Assembly: GCA_017399035.1 (NCBI GenBank)
Contig: JAFQEM010000031.1
Location: forward strand, 62,001 to 126,000
From: Clostridia bacterium
Lineage (GTDB): Bacteria; Bacillota; Clostridia; Christensenellales; Borkfalkiaceae
Length of the DNA stretch: 64,000 nucleotides
Reading direction: 5' to 3'
In this document: piece after piece, positions 35,818 to 44,197 of the stretch
Layout: the number at the start of each line of letters is the position of its first letter
Position numbering within the stretch: position 1 is the first letter of the stretch
The notes under the pieces: model-generated
What the model was told of the DNA's origin: nothing
Database searches by the model: none
What the model saw: the letters and a program-made list of their open reading frames with translations, nothing else
Program-made: the position numbers and the translations under genes

Positions 35818-37153
35818 AAATCCAGAAATGTTTTCAGACGCGGTAGTTGCAGCAAGTGAATATTTTAACGTTGCTCCGGCATTAATAGAAAAAGATTACT
35901 ACGTGACGTTAATATTAAAACGCTTAAATAAAGAAATCCCTGGTCTACTGTTTAAGGGTGGCACCAGTCTTTCTAAATGCTATAAACTTATAGATAGGTT
36001 TTCTGAAGATATAGATTTAACGTTGGACCTTTCTCATTTTACACAAGCTCCAAAACGTAAAGCCAATAAAACAGTTATTCGGCTTTGTAAAGAGTTAGGT
36101 TTTGAAATAGAAAATAAAGATGAAGTGGAAGAACATAGTCACGGGCATTATAATTGCTACAATATAGAATACCCTATTCACTTCTCTTCTTCAGACATTA
36201 AGCCTTATTTAAAAGTTGAAATGGTATTTATACAAAAAGCATACCCTGACGAATATCAAATAGCGAATTCATTTATTGAAACGTGGCTTACAGAAACAGG
36301 AAATTTGGACGCTGTGAAAGAATTTGGGTTAGAACCATTTGAAATAAAAGTTCAATCATTAGAGAGAACTTTTGTAGACAAAGTTTTTGCTCTTTGTGAT
36401 TATGCAATGCAAGGCGAAACTATAAGACAATCAAGGCATATTTACGATATCGCAAAATTGTTGACTCGCGTCAAACTAGATTCTTCACTACATTCGCTTA
36501 TAGAAAGCGTTCGCACCGATAGGAAAGCAAATAAAACGTGCGTTTCTGCTCAAGATGGTGTAAACATTCCTGATATACTGCAAAATATTATAGATAAGGA
36601 AATATTCCGCAAAGATTATGAAGATACTACGCTAAAGCTCTTAACTAAGCCGTTTAGTTATGACGAAGCTATAAGTTGCTTAAACAAGGTTATAGAAAGT
36701 TACTTATTTGAATCGGATTACCCAGAATTAATTCGTCCTGACAAATGGATAGAGTATGCAACAGCAAAGGAACGTAAGCGCAATATGCGTGGACGTGGGC
36801 CAGAATCATTAAGAAGATTAAATGATATTGGCGTATACGAAGATGCCAAAAAGATATTTTCTAAAAACAATAATTTTGAAAAATTATATTATGGCGAAAA
36901 AGTTTTTAAGGAAGAAGAAAAGGCGGAGCATCAACTAATGCTATATCTTGCTTATTGTTGTGAAGACGATAAAGATAGATTATTGCGAGTTTTTAAGTCG
37001 TCTGCACAATATAGAAAAGATAAGCCCAAAGAGCATTATGAAAATATGGCAACCGAATGTTTAAATAAAATAAGAGAAATTAAAGAAGAAGATGCTCCCA
37101 AAAAATCTTACGCTCCTATAATAAAGAACAAATCAAACGACTGGACGAAATAA
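35804..37153 (+). CDS. AbiEii-type nucleotidyltransferase toxin
   Basis: 449 residues, longer than the roughly 300-residue core AbiEii. The nucleotidyltransferase signature is intact: FKGGTSLSK (Gly52-Gly53-Thr-Ser) and RFSEDIDL with Asp69 and Asp71. A late segment of about 130 residues (from about 315) is additional. Family members transfer nucleotides to tRNA ends or bind GTP and stop growth or phage replication. Followed by a strong terminator. Confidence 0.85.
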   Translation: MELHKNPEMFSDAVVAASEYFNVAPALIEKDYYVTLILKRLNKEIPGLLFKGGTSLSKCYKLIDRFSEDIDLTLDLSHFTQAPKRKANKTVIRLCKELGFEIENKDEVEEHSHGHYNCYNIEYPIHFSSSDIKPYLKVEMVFIQKAYPDEYQIANSFIETWLTETGNLDAVKEFGLEPFEIKVQSLERTFVDKVFALCDYAMQGETIRQSRHIYDIAKLLTRVKLDSSLHSLIESVRTDRKANKTCVSAQDGVNIPDILQNIIDKEIFRKDYEDTTLKLLTKPFSYDEAISCLNKVIESYLFESDYPELIRPDKWIEYATAKERKRNMRGRGPESLRRLNDIGVYEDAKKIFSKNNNFEKLYYGEKVFKEEEKAEHQLMLYLAYCCEDDKDRLLRVFKSSAQYRKDKPKEHYENMATECLNKIREIKEEDAPKKSYAPIIKNKSNDWTK

Positions 37154-37157
37154 TTTT

Positions 37158-37183
37158 ATGGAGTAGACTTTTCTCTACTCCAT
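37158..37183 (+). terminator. Terminator of the AbiE operon
   Basis: Perfect 10-bp stem ATGGAGTAGA / TCTACTCCAT followed by ATTTTCT. Confidence 0.8.
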
Positions 37184-37217
37184 ATTTTCTATGCTATAAT
37201 ATAAAAAAGGGGATTTA

Positions 37218-37874
37218 ATGAAAGAAAATAAAGCATATAAACTTAACAAAGAAAAACAACCTGCTGAAGAAAAAGGAAAGTATCTTTACTACTTTTACAA
37301 TGACCAAAAGCTATCTTGTATTGCTGTGAATGAAAATCAATGGGAAAAGCTGGTTGCGTTAGATACGGAAATGTATAATAACGAAAGACGGCACGACTCA
37401 CATTCCGCCAATCTTTCCGATGATATCCAGTATTCCGTTGATAATAATGTAGAGATTATTGAAAAACAAGATTTAACCACTTCTCTTTCGTCCCTTTCCG
37501 ATTTAGATAGACTCATATATAAATACTTATTAGACGGATATACTCAATTTGAAATCTCTAAAAAGATTGGCAAATCTCAAAGTTATATCGCTAAAAGATT
37601 ATTAACAATCAATAAGACCATTGAAACTTCTAAACTTAAAGAAAATGATTTAAGCGATGATGAGATTATAGTTGCAAAGCAATGGGAAAGATACGTTAAA
37701 AATCAAACCACCGATGACAACGAAGATATTTTGTGGGATATGTTTAGAGTAATTACCCCTATTGAAATACAATGCGAAATTGCATCTTGGTTTTACAGTT
37801 ATAAAGAATACTGCTACTTTGCCATTAAATATCTTGTCTTAAAGCCTTATGAAAAATTTGACGAGTTAGAATAG
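37218..37874 (+). CDS. HTH/sigma-region-4-like mobile-element protein
   Basis: 218 residues with AAGGGG before the ATG. The centre (LSDLDRLIYKYLLDGYTQFE followed by ISKKIGKSQSYIAKRL) is a helix-turn-helix like region 4 of sigma factors. Flanks are acidic and not recognised. Such genes are common in the control part of clostridial integrative elements. It runs directly into the next frame, whose first possible codon (ATA at 37871) overlaps its stop. Confidence 0.6.
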   Translation: MKENKAYKLNKEKQPAEEKGKYLYYFYNDQKLSCIAVNENQWEKLVALDTEMYNNERRHDSHSANLSDDIQYSVDNNVEIIEKQDLTTSLSSLSDLDRLIYKYLLDGYTQFEISKKIGKSQSYIAKRLLTINKTIETSKLKENDLSDDEIIVAKQWERYVKNQTTDDNEDILWDMFRVITPIEIQCEIASWFYSYKEYCYFAIKYLVLKPYEKFDELE

Positions 37875-38302
37875 GCAACCGTGTAAACGAGCTTCCCTAC
37901 GAGGCAAGAGAGTGGTTTTACGATTTCTATGAAGATGAACTGATTTGTTTTCAAGGATTATTCATTGCTTTCATGGAAGAAGTTGAAAAGAAAAAGAAGC
38001 GCTTAAAGAAAAAACCTTCCGACGTTAATTTTGAAAAACTTATCCAAAAAGCCGAAGAGATAAGCAAAAGAGTAGATATGTCACTTGACGAATATATCAA
38101 TGAAAGATTTATACCAATGCAAGCAGCAAAACGCAGCAAGCGTTATGCGGATTACGTTGACAATTCTTACGTTTATTATGTAGATGAAAACGATCCCCGA
38201 CCTATTGAAGAGCAAATTGAAACATTTATAGAACATTGCAAAAAACTTGATAAAAAGTTCGGAACAAAAATAATTAATAAAAATTTTAAAAAATCGGAAT
38301 AA
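37871..38302 (+). CDS. Small charged protein, start uncertain
   Basis: The frame is open from 37862 to 38302. The first ATG is at 37973 (109 residues), but the 33 codons before it look protein-like (ELPYEAREWFYDFYEDE) and are followed by a lysine-rich stretch (KKKKRLKKK). No ATG, GTG or TTG starts this longer version; it may begin at ATA by coupling with the previous gene, or a single-base frameshift may have split one gene. Product unknown; the neighbouring relaxase suggests a mobilization accessory. Confidence 0.5.
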   Translation: MGNRVNELPYEAREWFYDFYEDELICFQGLFIAFMEEVEKKKKRLKKKPSDVNFEKLIQKAEEISKRVDMSLDEYINERFIPMQAAKRSKRYADYVDNSYVYYVDENDPRPIEEQIETFIEHCKKLDKKFGTKIINKNFKKSE

Positions 38303-38352
38303 TTTCGGCGTATTAATCGCTTGATTAGTAGAGGGTAAAAAACGCCAATATT

Positions 38353-38380
38353 AAGGAGTGCCTTTCGGGCACTCCTTTTT
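38353..38380 (+). terminator. Intrinsic terminator
   Basis: AAGGAGTGCC / GGGCACTCCT stem with a TTTC loop and TTTTT tail, after the small charged protein. Confidence 0.85.
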
Positions 38381-38383
38381 GAT

Positions 38384-38505
38384 AAGCACAAGTGTTAAAA
38401 CACCTGTGCTTTTTCCATATAGATTTATGACAAAAATTAGCCCTCGGCAGAGCGAACGGGATACAAAAACGAAGTTTGTATCTTAGTGAGATATGGCTAT
38501 ATTAA
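38384..38505 (+). other. Candidate transfer origin (oriT) before the relaxase
   Basis: Two inverted repeats lie between the terminator and the relaxase: AAGCACAAGTGTT / AACACCTGTGCTT (38384-38411) and GATACAAA / TTTGTATC (38460-38482), the second followed at once by TTAGTGAG. A hairpin with a nick region just downstream is the usual layout of an oriT, and relaxase origins normally lie upstream of the mob gene. No nick site can be proven by eye. Confidence 0.4.
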
Positions 38506-38569
38506 AAAGCCATATAAAAATTGCTCTTTTCTAATAATAAACGGCATTATGCCAAAGGAGGTGAAAATT

Positions 38570-39694
38570 ATTAGTTATCAAGTTATAAGAGTTCAAAAGT
38601 TTACAAAAAATTCGCTCGGAAAAATCGGTGCGGAAACCGAAAGAACAAGTAGAAACAACCGAAATGCAGATATAGATGCGGAACGAACTCCGTTAAATTT
38701 GTATTTCAAAAAGTCCACAAACGGTATGAACGCTGAATGGAAAAGTATTGTAGAAAAAACAAACGCTACTTTTAAGGACACGAAAAAGTCGGTTGCTTTT
38801 GAAGGAATTATAGTAACGTCGGATAAAACGTTCTTTGAAAACCTTGGCTACGTGCAAGGCGAACAGCCACCACCAAAAATTTTAGAGTTTTTTAACGACT
38901 GTTATAAATTCGTTCTTCGAGAAGTCGGCTATCACGGCACGGACAAAAATATTTTGTCTGCCGTTATCCACTTTGACGAAACTACACCACACTTGCAACT
39001 TTATTACGTACCGATAGTAGACCAAGGTAAAAAGAAAGTTTATGCAAAAGGTAGTGACGGCAAAGTTTTACGAAACGAAAAAGGCTCTCCCATACAAGCA
39101 AAAGACGTTAATGGTAAAGGATTATACGAGTACAACGCTCTACCTTCCCCTAAAATATGTTCTTCTGACTTTTGGGAACAGCGAGGCGGACAAGTTTCGT
39201 TTGGAAATTTACAAGACGATTTTTACGAGCAAGTTGCTTATCGCTATGGTTTAGACCGTGGCGAGATTGGAAGCAACAAAAAACACACAACTAAATACGA
39301 GTGGGAAATGAAAAAACTTGAAGAAAAGAAAAATACCCTTACCGAAGAATTAAAACCTTTGGAAGAATATTTGAAGGCGTTTGAAGATGCTATTAACGGC
39401 AAAAAGCCTTTCTTTAAGAGTGGACTTGAAAAACAAGTTGTTGGCTTAATTGCTAAATACAAACTGCTTGAACAAGAAAAGAAAACGACGGATAAGGATA
39501 GAGAATATTTGTTTAACGAATTGCAAAAATATGAAAAGCAATTACCAGAATTGCAACGTCATAAAGAGTTTTTATATTTCATACACCAATATGCGCCAGA
39601 TAAACTTAGAGAAGCAAAAATCGTTGCCAATGAACGCAAAGAAGAAATGGAATTGTCCACAAAAAGAAAATTTAATAGTTTTTATAAATATTAA
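38570..39694 (+). CDS. MobV/Pre-type relaxase
   Basis: 374 residues if read from ATT at 38570. The N-terminus SYQVIRVQKFTKNS and the metal-binding motif HFDETTPHLQLYYVP match plasmid-recombination/mobilization enzymes; the usual last His of HxDE...PHxH is Gln here. The C-terminal third is a coiled coil. A near-perfect ribosome site AAAGGAGGTG (38554-38563) stands 8 nt before ATT and leaves no ATG, GTG or TTG at a proper distance; the upstream ATG at 38549 lies before that site. The protein would nick oriT for transfer by a helper conjugation system. Confidence 0.8.
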   Translation: MSYQVIRVQKFTKNSLGKIGAETERTSRNNRNADIDAERTPLNLYFKKSTNGMNAEWKSIVEKTNATFKDTKKSVAFEGIIVTSDKTFFENLGYVQGEQPPPKILEFFNDCYKFVLREVGYHGTDKNILSAVIHFDETTPHLQLYYVPIVDQGKKKVYAKGSDGKVLRNEKGSPIQAKDVNGKGLYEYNALPSPKICSSDFWEQRGGQVSFGNLQDDFYEQVAYRYGLDRGEIGSNKKHTTKYEWEMKKLEEKKNTLTEELKPLEEYLKAFEDAINGKKPFFKSGLEKQVVGLIAKYKLLEQEKKTTDKDREYLFNELQKYEKQLPELQRHKEFLYFIHQYAPDKLREAKIVANERKEEMELSTKRKFNSFYKY

Positions 39695-39946
39695 TCAAAA
39701 TCGCTTGCTTTATTAGGGAAATTGGGGTAGGATACACAAACACTTTTTGGGTGGACTACCTACATCCCGACAAAAAGATTTTAGTAAAAGATTTTTGTCG
39801 GAAAGGAAAAACAGGCATACAAATCAAGCCGATAGAATATCGGCGGATAAATTTGCCTTGTTTTGACGCGGTAGGATACAAAACCAAAATTTCCTTAATT
39901 TTAAGAGATAAGCAAAAAATAAAAAATTAAGGAGGAAAACTTTATA
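39695..39946. other. Non-coding stretch with hairpins between relaxase and integrase
   Basis: Contains the inverted repeats CGACAAAAA(gattttagtaaaaga)TTTTTGTCG around 39768-39800 and CCGATA(gaa)TATCGG around 39829-39843, and two GTAGGATACA motifs (near 39728 and 39868) that echo GGGATACAAA at 38458. AAGGAGGA at about 39929 is a ribosome site. No open frame of note. May hold regulatory or recombination sites. Confidence 0.4.
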
Positions 39947-40122
39947 CGAAAAATACAGAATTAATTCAAGCTAATCAAGAAACGTTACTTTTGACGCAGA
40001 TGAAAAATCTAACAGCGTTATTAGAACAATTAAAATTAGTACAGCCTATTATAGATGACAATAAAAACTCAAATGAAAAAACCTGTGTGAACATTAATTT
40101 CACTCAAAAGGAGATAAATAAA

Positions 40123-41124
40123 ATGCCGAAAACTTTTAGAAAAGAATTTAGAACAGATGGGTGCACCGCAAGAGTATACAAAAGAAAGGTAAGTAAAAAT
40201 GCATTTACATACGACATAAAATATCGGCGCAACGGATATAGCGTTTTCGTTACGGATAGAAATCTTGAATCTGCAAAACAAAAATTTATAGAAAAGTTAA
40301 AAACGGCCGAAAAGATAAACAAAAGAACAACCGTTGCCCCAACAACGTTCAACTCCTTTGCGATGTTTCACTTTGAAAACTTTAGAAAGAAAAAAGTCAA
40401 AGAAAAAACCTATGAAAACGATTTGTCAAGATACAAAAAATATCTTAAACCTTACTTCGAAGAAAAACCTTTAACAAAAATAACTTCTTTAGAATGTCAA
40501 GACTTAATTGAAGAAATATCTAATTCCGGCAAAGGTAAAACTTCCGAAGAAATTTATTCGTTAATGTCAATTATTTTCAAAGCAGCAATCGCTCATGGTG
40601 TATTAAGCAAAAATCCTTTGGATATAGTTATTCATTTAAAACACGATAGAAAACACGGAAAGGCGTTGACAAAAGCCGAAGAAAAACATTTGCTTGAATC
40701 AACACAGGAAAGCGAATATCAACTCATGTTTGCCATAGCACTTTATACAGGGTTACGCCCTAATGAATACGAAACGGCAAAGCGTGATGGTGAGTTTATT
40801 GTTGCCATAAATAGCAAACGTAAAAACGGCAAGATTGAATATAAGAAGATACCTATAACACCTATGCTTAAACCTTACATAAAAGATAATCAAGAAATAA
40901 GTTTTTATAAGCCATATACGTTAAGAGAAAAATTCAATTCTATATTTCCTAATCATATTCTATATGACCTAAGAACAACTTTTTATTCTAGGTGTATCGA
41001 GTGTGGAGTATCAGAAATAGCGCAAAAACTTTTTGTCGGTCACTCTCTTGGCGAACTTGGAAATGCTTATACTGACGTATCAGATGAATATTTACTAAAA
41101 GAAGGCTCTAAATTAAACTATTAG
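40123..41124 (+). CDS. Tyrosine recombinase (integrase) of the island
   Basis: 333 residues from ATG 40123, chosen for AAAAGGAGA 9 nt upstream. Layout: arm-binding-like N-terminus, SAM-like core-binding domain, catalytic domain. Residues seen: Arg212 (TGLRPNE), Arg284 (YDLRTTF), His307 (VGHSL) and Tyr316 (NAYTDV) as the nucleophile. Tyr281 replaces the usual first His of H-x-x-R. The frame is also open upstream to about 39935 behind another good ribosome site, but without a standard start codon; that part could be a separate short leader protein fused in frame. It sits next to the tRNA-Glu attachment site, as expected. Confidence 0.88.
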   Translation: MPKTFRKEFRTDGCTARVYKRKVSKNAFTYDIKYRRNGYSVFVTDRNLESAKQKFIEKLKTAEKINKRTTVAPTTFNSFAMFHFENFRKKKVKEKTYENDLSRYKKYLKPYFEEKPLTKITSLECQDLIEEISNSGKGKTSEEIYSLMSIIFKAAIAHGVLSKNPLDIVIHLKHDRKHGKALTKAEEKHLLESTQESEYQLMFAIALYTGLRPNEYETAKRDGEFIVAINSKRKNGKIEYKKIPITPMLKPYIKDNQEISFYKPYTLREKFNSIFPNHILYDLRTTFYSRCIECGVSEIAQKLFVGHSLGELGNAYTDVSDEYLLKEGSKLNY

Positions 41125-41130
41125 GAACGT

Positions 41131-41160
41131 TAAAGGCAGGAAGTAATTTCCTGCCTTTAA
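41131..41160 (+). terminator. Terminator after the integrase
   Basis: Stem TAAAGGCAGGAA / TTCCTGCCTTTA with a 5-6 nt loop and weak trailing A/T tract, 6 bp after the stop codon. Confidence 0.75.
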
Positions 41161-41172
41161 AAAGTTAGTAAA

Positions 41173-41195
41173 CTGTGACAAAAACTGTGACAAAA
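41173..41195. repeat. Right-end paired TGTGACAAAA motif, candidate recombinase arm site
   Basis: CTGTGACAAAAACTGTGACA is a direct repeat of TGTGACAAAA, similar to 1993-2015 at the other island end. It lies 117 bp inside the tRNA-Glu copy of the core site. Between it and the tRNA there is a further hairpin, AATCAGTCA...TGACTGATT (41279-41301). Confidence 0.45.
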
Positions 41196-41311
41196 TGCAA
41201 AATAAAACTTTCCAAAAAACATTAAAAGTGGTCAACGCACATCTAAATCAAGGGTGAAAAGTGCTTATAAAAGCAAAAAATCAGTCAAAACTGACTGATT
41301 TTTCTCGATTT

Positions 41312-41386
41312 TGGTGACCCCTACGGGAATCGAACCCATGTTACCACCGTGAAAGGGTGGTGTCTTAACCGCTTGACCAAGGGGCC
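41312..41386 (-). tRNA. tRNA-Glu (TTC)
   Basis: 75 nt with CCA encoded. Acceptor GGCCCCT pairs AGGGGTC; the anticodon stem CCACC/GGTGG encloses CTTTCAC, giving anticodon TTC. Its last 23 bp are duplicated at 1909-1931, marking it as the integration target; the element keeps the gene intact. Confidence 0.95.
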
Positions 41387-41448
41387 TTAAGACTTTGGCG
41401 GATATCCGCCTTTATATAAAACCGACGCTGTGCGCCGCAGTTTGCGTT

Positions 41449-41525
41449 TGGTAGCGGCGGTCAGATTCGAACCAACGACCTGCCGGGTATGAACCGGCCG
41501 CTCTAACCAACTAAGCTACGCCGCC
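41449..41525 (-). tRNA. tRNA-Met (CAT), elongator type
   Basis: 77 nt including CCA. Anticodon stem GCCGG/CCGGC with loop TTCATAC. The acceptor starts GGCGGCG with a G-U first pair, unlike initiator tRNA. It closely follows the known Firmicutes elongator tRNA-Met form; a CAT tRNA-Ile is less likely. Confidence 0.92.
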
Positions 41526-41698
41526 ATGTCTGGCACTCACGAATTTTTCGTTAAATGCTTATGTATTATAGCGAAAAACAAAAATAATGTCAATTACTTT
41601 TTATAGGTTTTTACAAAAAATTTTTTATTTTTTATTTTTTTGTTATATTTCTATCAAATATTCAATATTACAAATACCAAATATTACTACAAAAGCAA

Positions 41699-41729
41699 AA
41701 ATCCATTGAAAACAATTCTCAATGGATTT
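41699..41729 (-). terminator. Terminator of the hexuronate operon
   Basis: Stem AAATCCATTGA / TCAATGGATTT, followed on the minus strand by T-rich sequence. The stretch 41526-41698 is A/T rich and holds nothing else recognised. Confidence 0.8.
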
Positions 41730-41752
41730 AAAACTTTTTTACTTTATATACC

Positions 41753-44176
41753 TTAGTCTTTTAGATATGCCCTTGATTCATCCCAGTATTGTTTTGACTC
41801 AACAGGGGTATCGTCTAACTGCCAAAACTGGGTCATCATTCTTTCTTTTACCGGCTTTTCTGCGCATTTGCTTAAATACTCTTTAAGCGATTTTTCATCA
41901 ATTTGGTTATCAAATTCGAACACGTCTGACCCCAAATATTTAATAATAAATTGCGCCATAGCGAGTGTTGACGGCTCGTTTTTATCAAGTCCTGTCATAT
42001 TCATACCACAAACTAACAGATTACCATTGCCAACTTTCAACCCAAACAAATATGAAAAATCTCTAAGCGTCCTATCATATTGAAGTTCAGGAAGATTGAA
42101 CCCAACGGCATAGGCGTCAAATCTATCTCTAACGTTTTTGTCAATACCCGCTATTATAGAGTTTACTTTAACAGGGAAATCGTCAAGTGAAATCTTATCA
42201 CAGTCTTCAGTTAAGACAGAATAATTTATATCATAAAAATCACTTGTGGCAAAACCGAACTTATTTAAAAGTGCGCTATCACAAAGTCCACCATAATTAG
42301 TTCCCCTATCCCAAATAACAGGCTTAAATCTATTCCAAGTAGCCTTAAAAGCGTATTTAGGATTTTGCATTGACTTATTTGTTAAATGCCTTGTCCAGTC
42401 ACTTCTATAAACAAGACAAACGTTTTTGCCTTTAGAAAGCATTTCAAACGCCTTGTCAAAATTGTCAGTAATTACAGAATTGCCTTTTTCGTAACAAACG
42501 AATTCTTTATACGAAATAGGGCTAACTTTTTCATAAACCCAAATATTCCATTGATTAAAAGAGTATAAACCATTTGCATTTTCAAGTTTAACTTTGAAAA
42601 TAAACTTTTTAGAACCAGCCACCTGTGGCATAACAAATTTAACCTTACAAATTTCATAATTACCACGCCTTGCAACGTTTATATTATCCATTTTACCAGA
42701 AACGACCACGTTGCCGTTATCATCTTCAAGCGAATAAGAAAAGTTTGCAAACTTATCGTTCTTTTCTCCGTAATTAGAAAGTATTATCGGTAAATCTAAC
42801 TGCTCGTTTTCAAAGAAAATTCTTCCGCCAAGTTTTGTGAGCAACACTTCATCTCCGTTAAAAATTAAAAACCTTTCAGGGGTGATATAATTTACGTCGT
42901 CAAAACAATCTACTACACCGTTTGAGTTTTCATAATAATCGGTGTCGGTAAACTGCAACATCTGAAAACCGCCCAAAAGTGAACTTGAACGCATTTCTTC
43001 AAACGCAATTTTCCAGCATTCTAACTGAAAATCTTTGCTTGCTTTATACATTTTGTCATACTTATCTGCAAATCCTTTTGCGTTAATCATTTTCAGTTCT
43101 TCATCAATCCACCACGGCTCTTTGACCCCGTAACGATTAAACTTTTCTTTAAGCGACTTAAAATCACGAAGAGCGGTGTAATGACACACTTCGTGAGCAA
43201 TTAACGGAACGTTAAAAAACAACGTTCTTGTTACGGTTGAGTTGTTGCACTTGTTGCTTAAACTTTCACCGCCGGCAGAACCACATACTAAAAGATTTCG
43301 GGTATCATCATACATCCCTGCGTGCTTACCAAACGGGAAATAATAACTCATATGCTGAACGTCTAAATCAACGCCTTCTCTGTTATTAGCACCCCACGCA
43401 CAAGTGTCTAAAAACAATCTACTGCCGTCTAACTTTTTAATTAGTGCACCTATCTGTTTAGAACGCTCTTCCCCGTTAAGCCCCTTTATTTCGTTACCGA
43501 TACAGTAAACGGCAAGCGACGGATGGTTATACAATCTTTCAACCACGCTAGTTATAAACTCATCCGAGCCAAAGTCCATTTTTGTAGTAAGCATTTCTTC
43601 AAGATTGTTATATTCATCATTTTCAGGTCGAAGTTCTATATGTACTAAAATACCCAGTTCATCCGCCATTTGAAAAAATTCTTCGCTAGGAATAGTAGAG
43701 TGAAAACGTACAAAGTTAAAACCAAACTTCTTTGCTTGTAAAATGTTTTTTCTATAGAACTCTTTTATAGGTAGGTTGCAATTATTAAGATGGTCGTGCG
43801 CTTTAATACCCCTTATATAGCCACGGACAAAGATTGGACGACCGTTAAGACAAACGTTTTTTCCGTTTGTAGTAAGTTCTCTAATACCGAACGTACCGTT
43901 TATTTTTTCACTACCGTTATCGTTTTCTATCGACAAATCATAATCGTATAAAGCGGGGTCGTAAATATACCACAAAGTGGGATTTTCTATTTGAAATTCA
44001 CTATCCACCTTACAATCATTTCCGACGAAAGAAAAATGAAATTTTCTGCCAGTTTTTCTTTCAACGACTACAAAGTCTGCCCTTTTAATTTTGTTTTTAG
44101 AAGTTATTAAAATTTTACAAAGTCCGCTAGTTAAACAACTGTCTATTTTAACAACCGTTTCGTTTTTTGTAATCAT
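41753..44176 (-). CDS. GH2-superfamily glycosidase (beta-galactosidase/glucuronidase-like)
   Basis: 807 residues, cytoplasmic. After a short Ig-like N-terminal part (WYIYDPALYDYDL) comes the barrel: GRPIFVRGYIRG, NFVRFHSTIPSEEFF, acid/base Glu229 in IGNEIKG, nucleophile Glu329 in IAHEVCHY. The standard GH2 N-terminal jelly-roll sugar-binding domain seems to be absent. The last 200 residues may be a C-terminal beta/GATase-like domain. As the last gene of the uxuA operon it probably frees glucuronate or galactose from pectin or hemicellulose fragments. Confidence 0.85.
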   Translation of the reverse strand: MITKNETVVKIDSCLTSGLCKILITSKNKIKRADFVVVERKTGRKFHFSFVGNDCKVDSEFQIENPTLWYIYDPALYDYDLSIENDNGSEKINGTFGIRELTTNGKNVCLNGRPIFVRGYIRGIKAHDHLNNCNLPIKEFYRKNILQAKKFGFNFVRFHSTIPSEEFFQMADELGILVHIELRPENDEYNNLEEMLTTKMDFGSDEFITSVVERLYNHPSLAVYCIGNEIKGLNGEERSKQIGALIKKLDGSRLFLDTCAWGANNREGVDLDVQHMSYYFPFGKHAGMYDDTRNLLVCGSAGGESLSNKCNNSTVTRTLFFNVPLIAHEVCHYTALRDFKSLKEKFNRYGVKEPWWIDEELKMINAKGFADKYDKMYKASKDFQLECWKIAFEEMRSSSLLGGFQMLQFTDTDYYENSNGVVDCFDDVNYITPERFLIFNGDEVLLTKLGGRIFFENEQLDLPIILSNYGEKNDKFANFSYSLEDDNGNVVVSGKMDNINVARRGNYEICKVKFVMPQVAGSKKFIFKVKLENANGLYSFNQWNIWVYEKVSPISYKEFVCYEKGNSVITDNFDKAFEMLSKGKNVCLVYRSDWTRHLTNKSMQNPKYAFKATWNRFKPVIWDRGTNYGGLCDSALLNKFGFATSDFYDINYSVLTEDCDKISLDDFPVKVNSIIAGIDKNVRDRFDAYAVGFNLPELQYDRTLRDFSYLFGLKVGNGNLLVCGMNMTGLDKNEPSTLAMAQFIIKYLGSDVFEFDNQIDEKSLKEYLSKCAEKPVKERMMTQFWQLDDTPVESKQYWDESRAYLKD

Positions 44177-44197
44177 ATAAATTGCTCCATTAGATTA

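Larger units (their letters stand above)
1909..41334. mobile_element. Candidate 39.4-kb integrative mobilizable island at tRNA-Glu
   Basis: Boundaries are the 23-bp direct repeats at 1909-1931 and 41312-41334. The integrase gene ends 188 bp from the tRNA-side repeat, the usual place. Both ends carry similar pairs of TGT(G/T)ACAAAA motifs (1993-2015; 41173-41195), as expected of recombinase arm sites. A MobV-like relaxase, a sigma/HTH-like gene and an AbiE-type toxin-antitoxin pair lie at the right end; truncated genes lie at the left end. No type IV secretion genes are present, so it would be mobilizable rather than self-transmissible. Cargo: a glycan-use locus and a corrinoid methyl-transfer locus. 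Alternative: the repeats mark nested or successive insertions and part of the 33-kb cargo is older chromosome. Confidence 0.7.

Noticed and set aside
37840..37880. Programmed -1 frameshift joining the HTH gene to the small charged protein
   Set aside because: No slippery heptamer is present, and the -1 frame has a TGA at 37859, so the shift could only occur in the last few codons. Mutation or non-AUG start is more likely.
41449..41525. tRNA-Ile2 or initiator tRNA with CAT anticodon
   Set aside because: Acceptor and arm sequences follow the Firmicutes elongator tRNA-Met; an initiator would show a mismatch at 1-72 and three G-C pairs in the anticodon stem.
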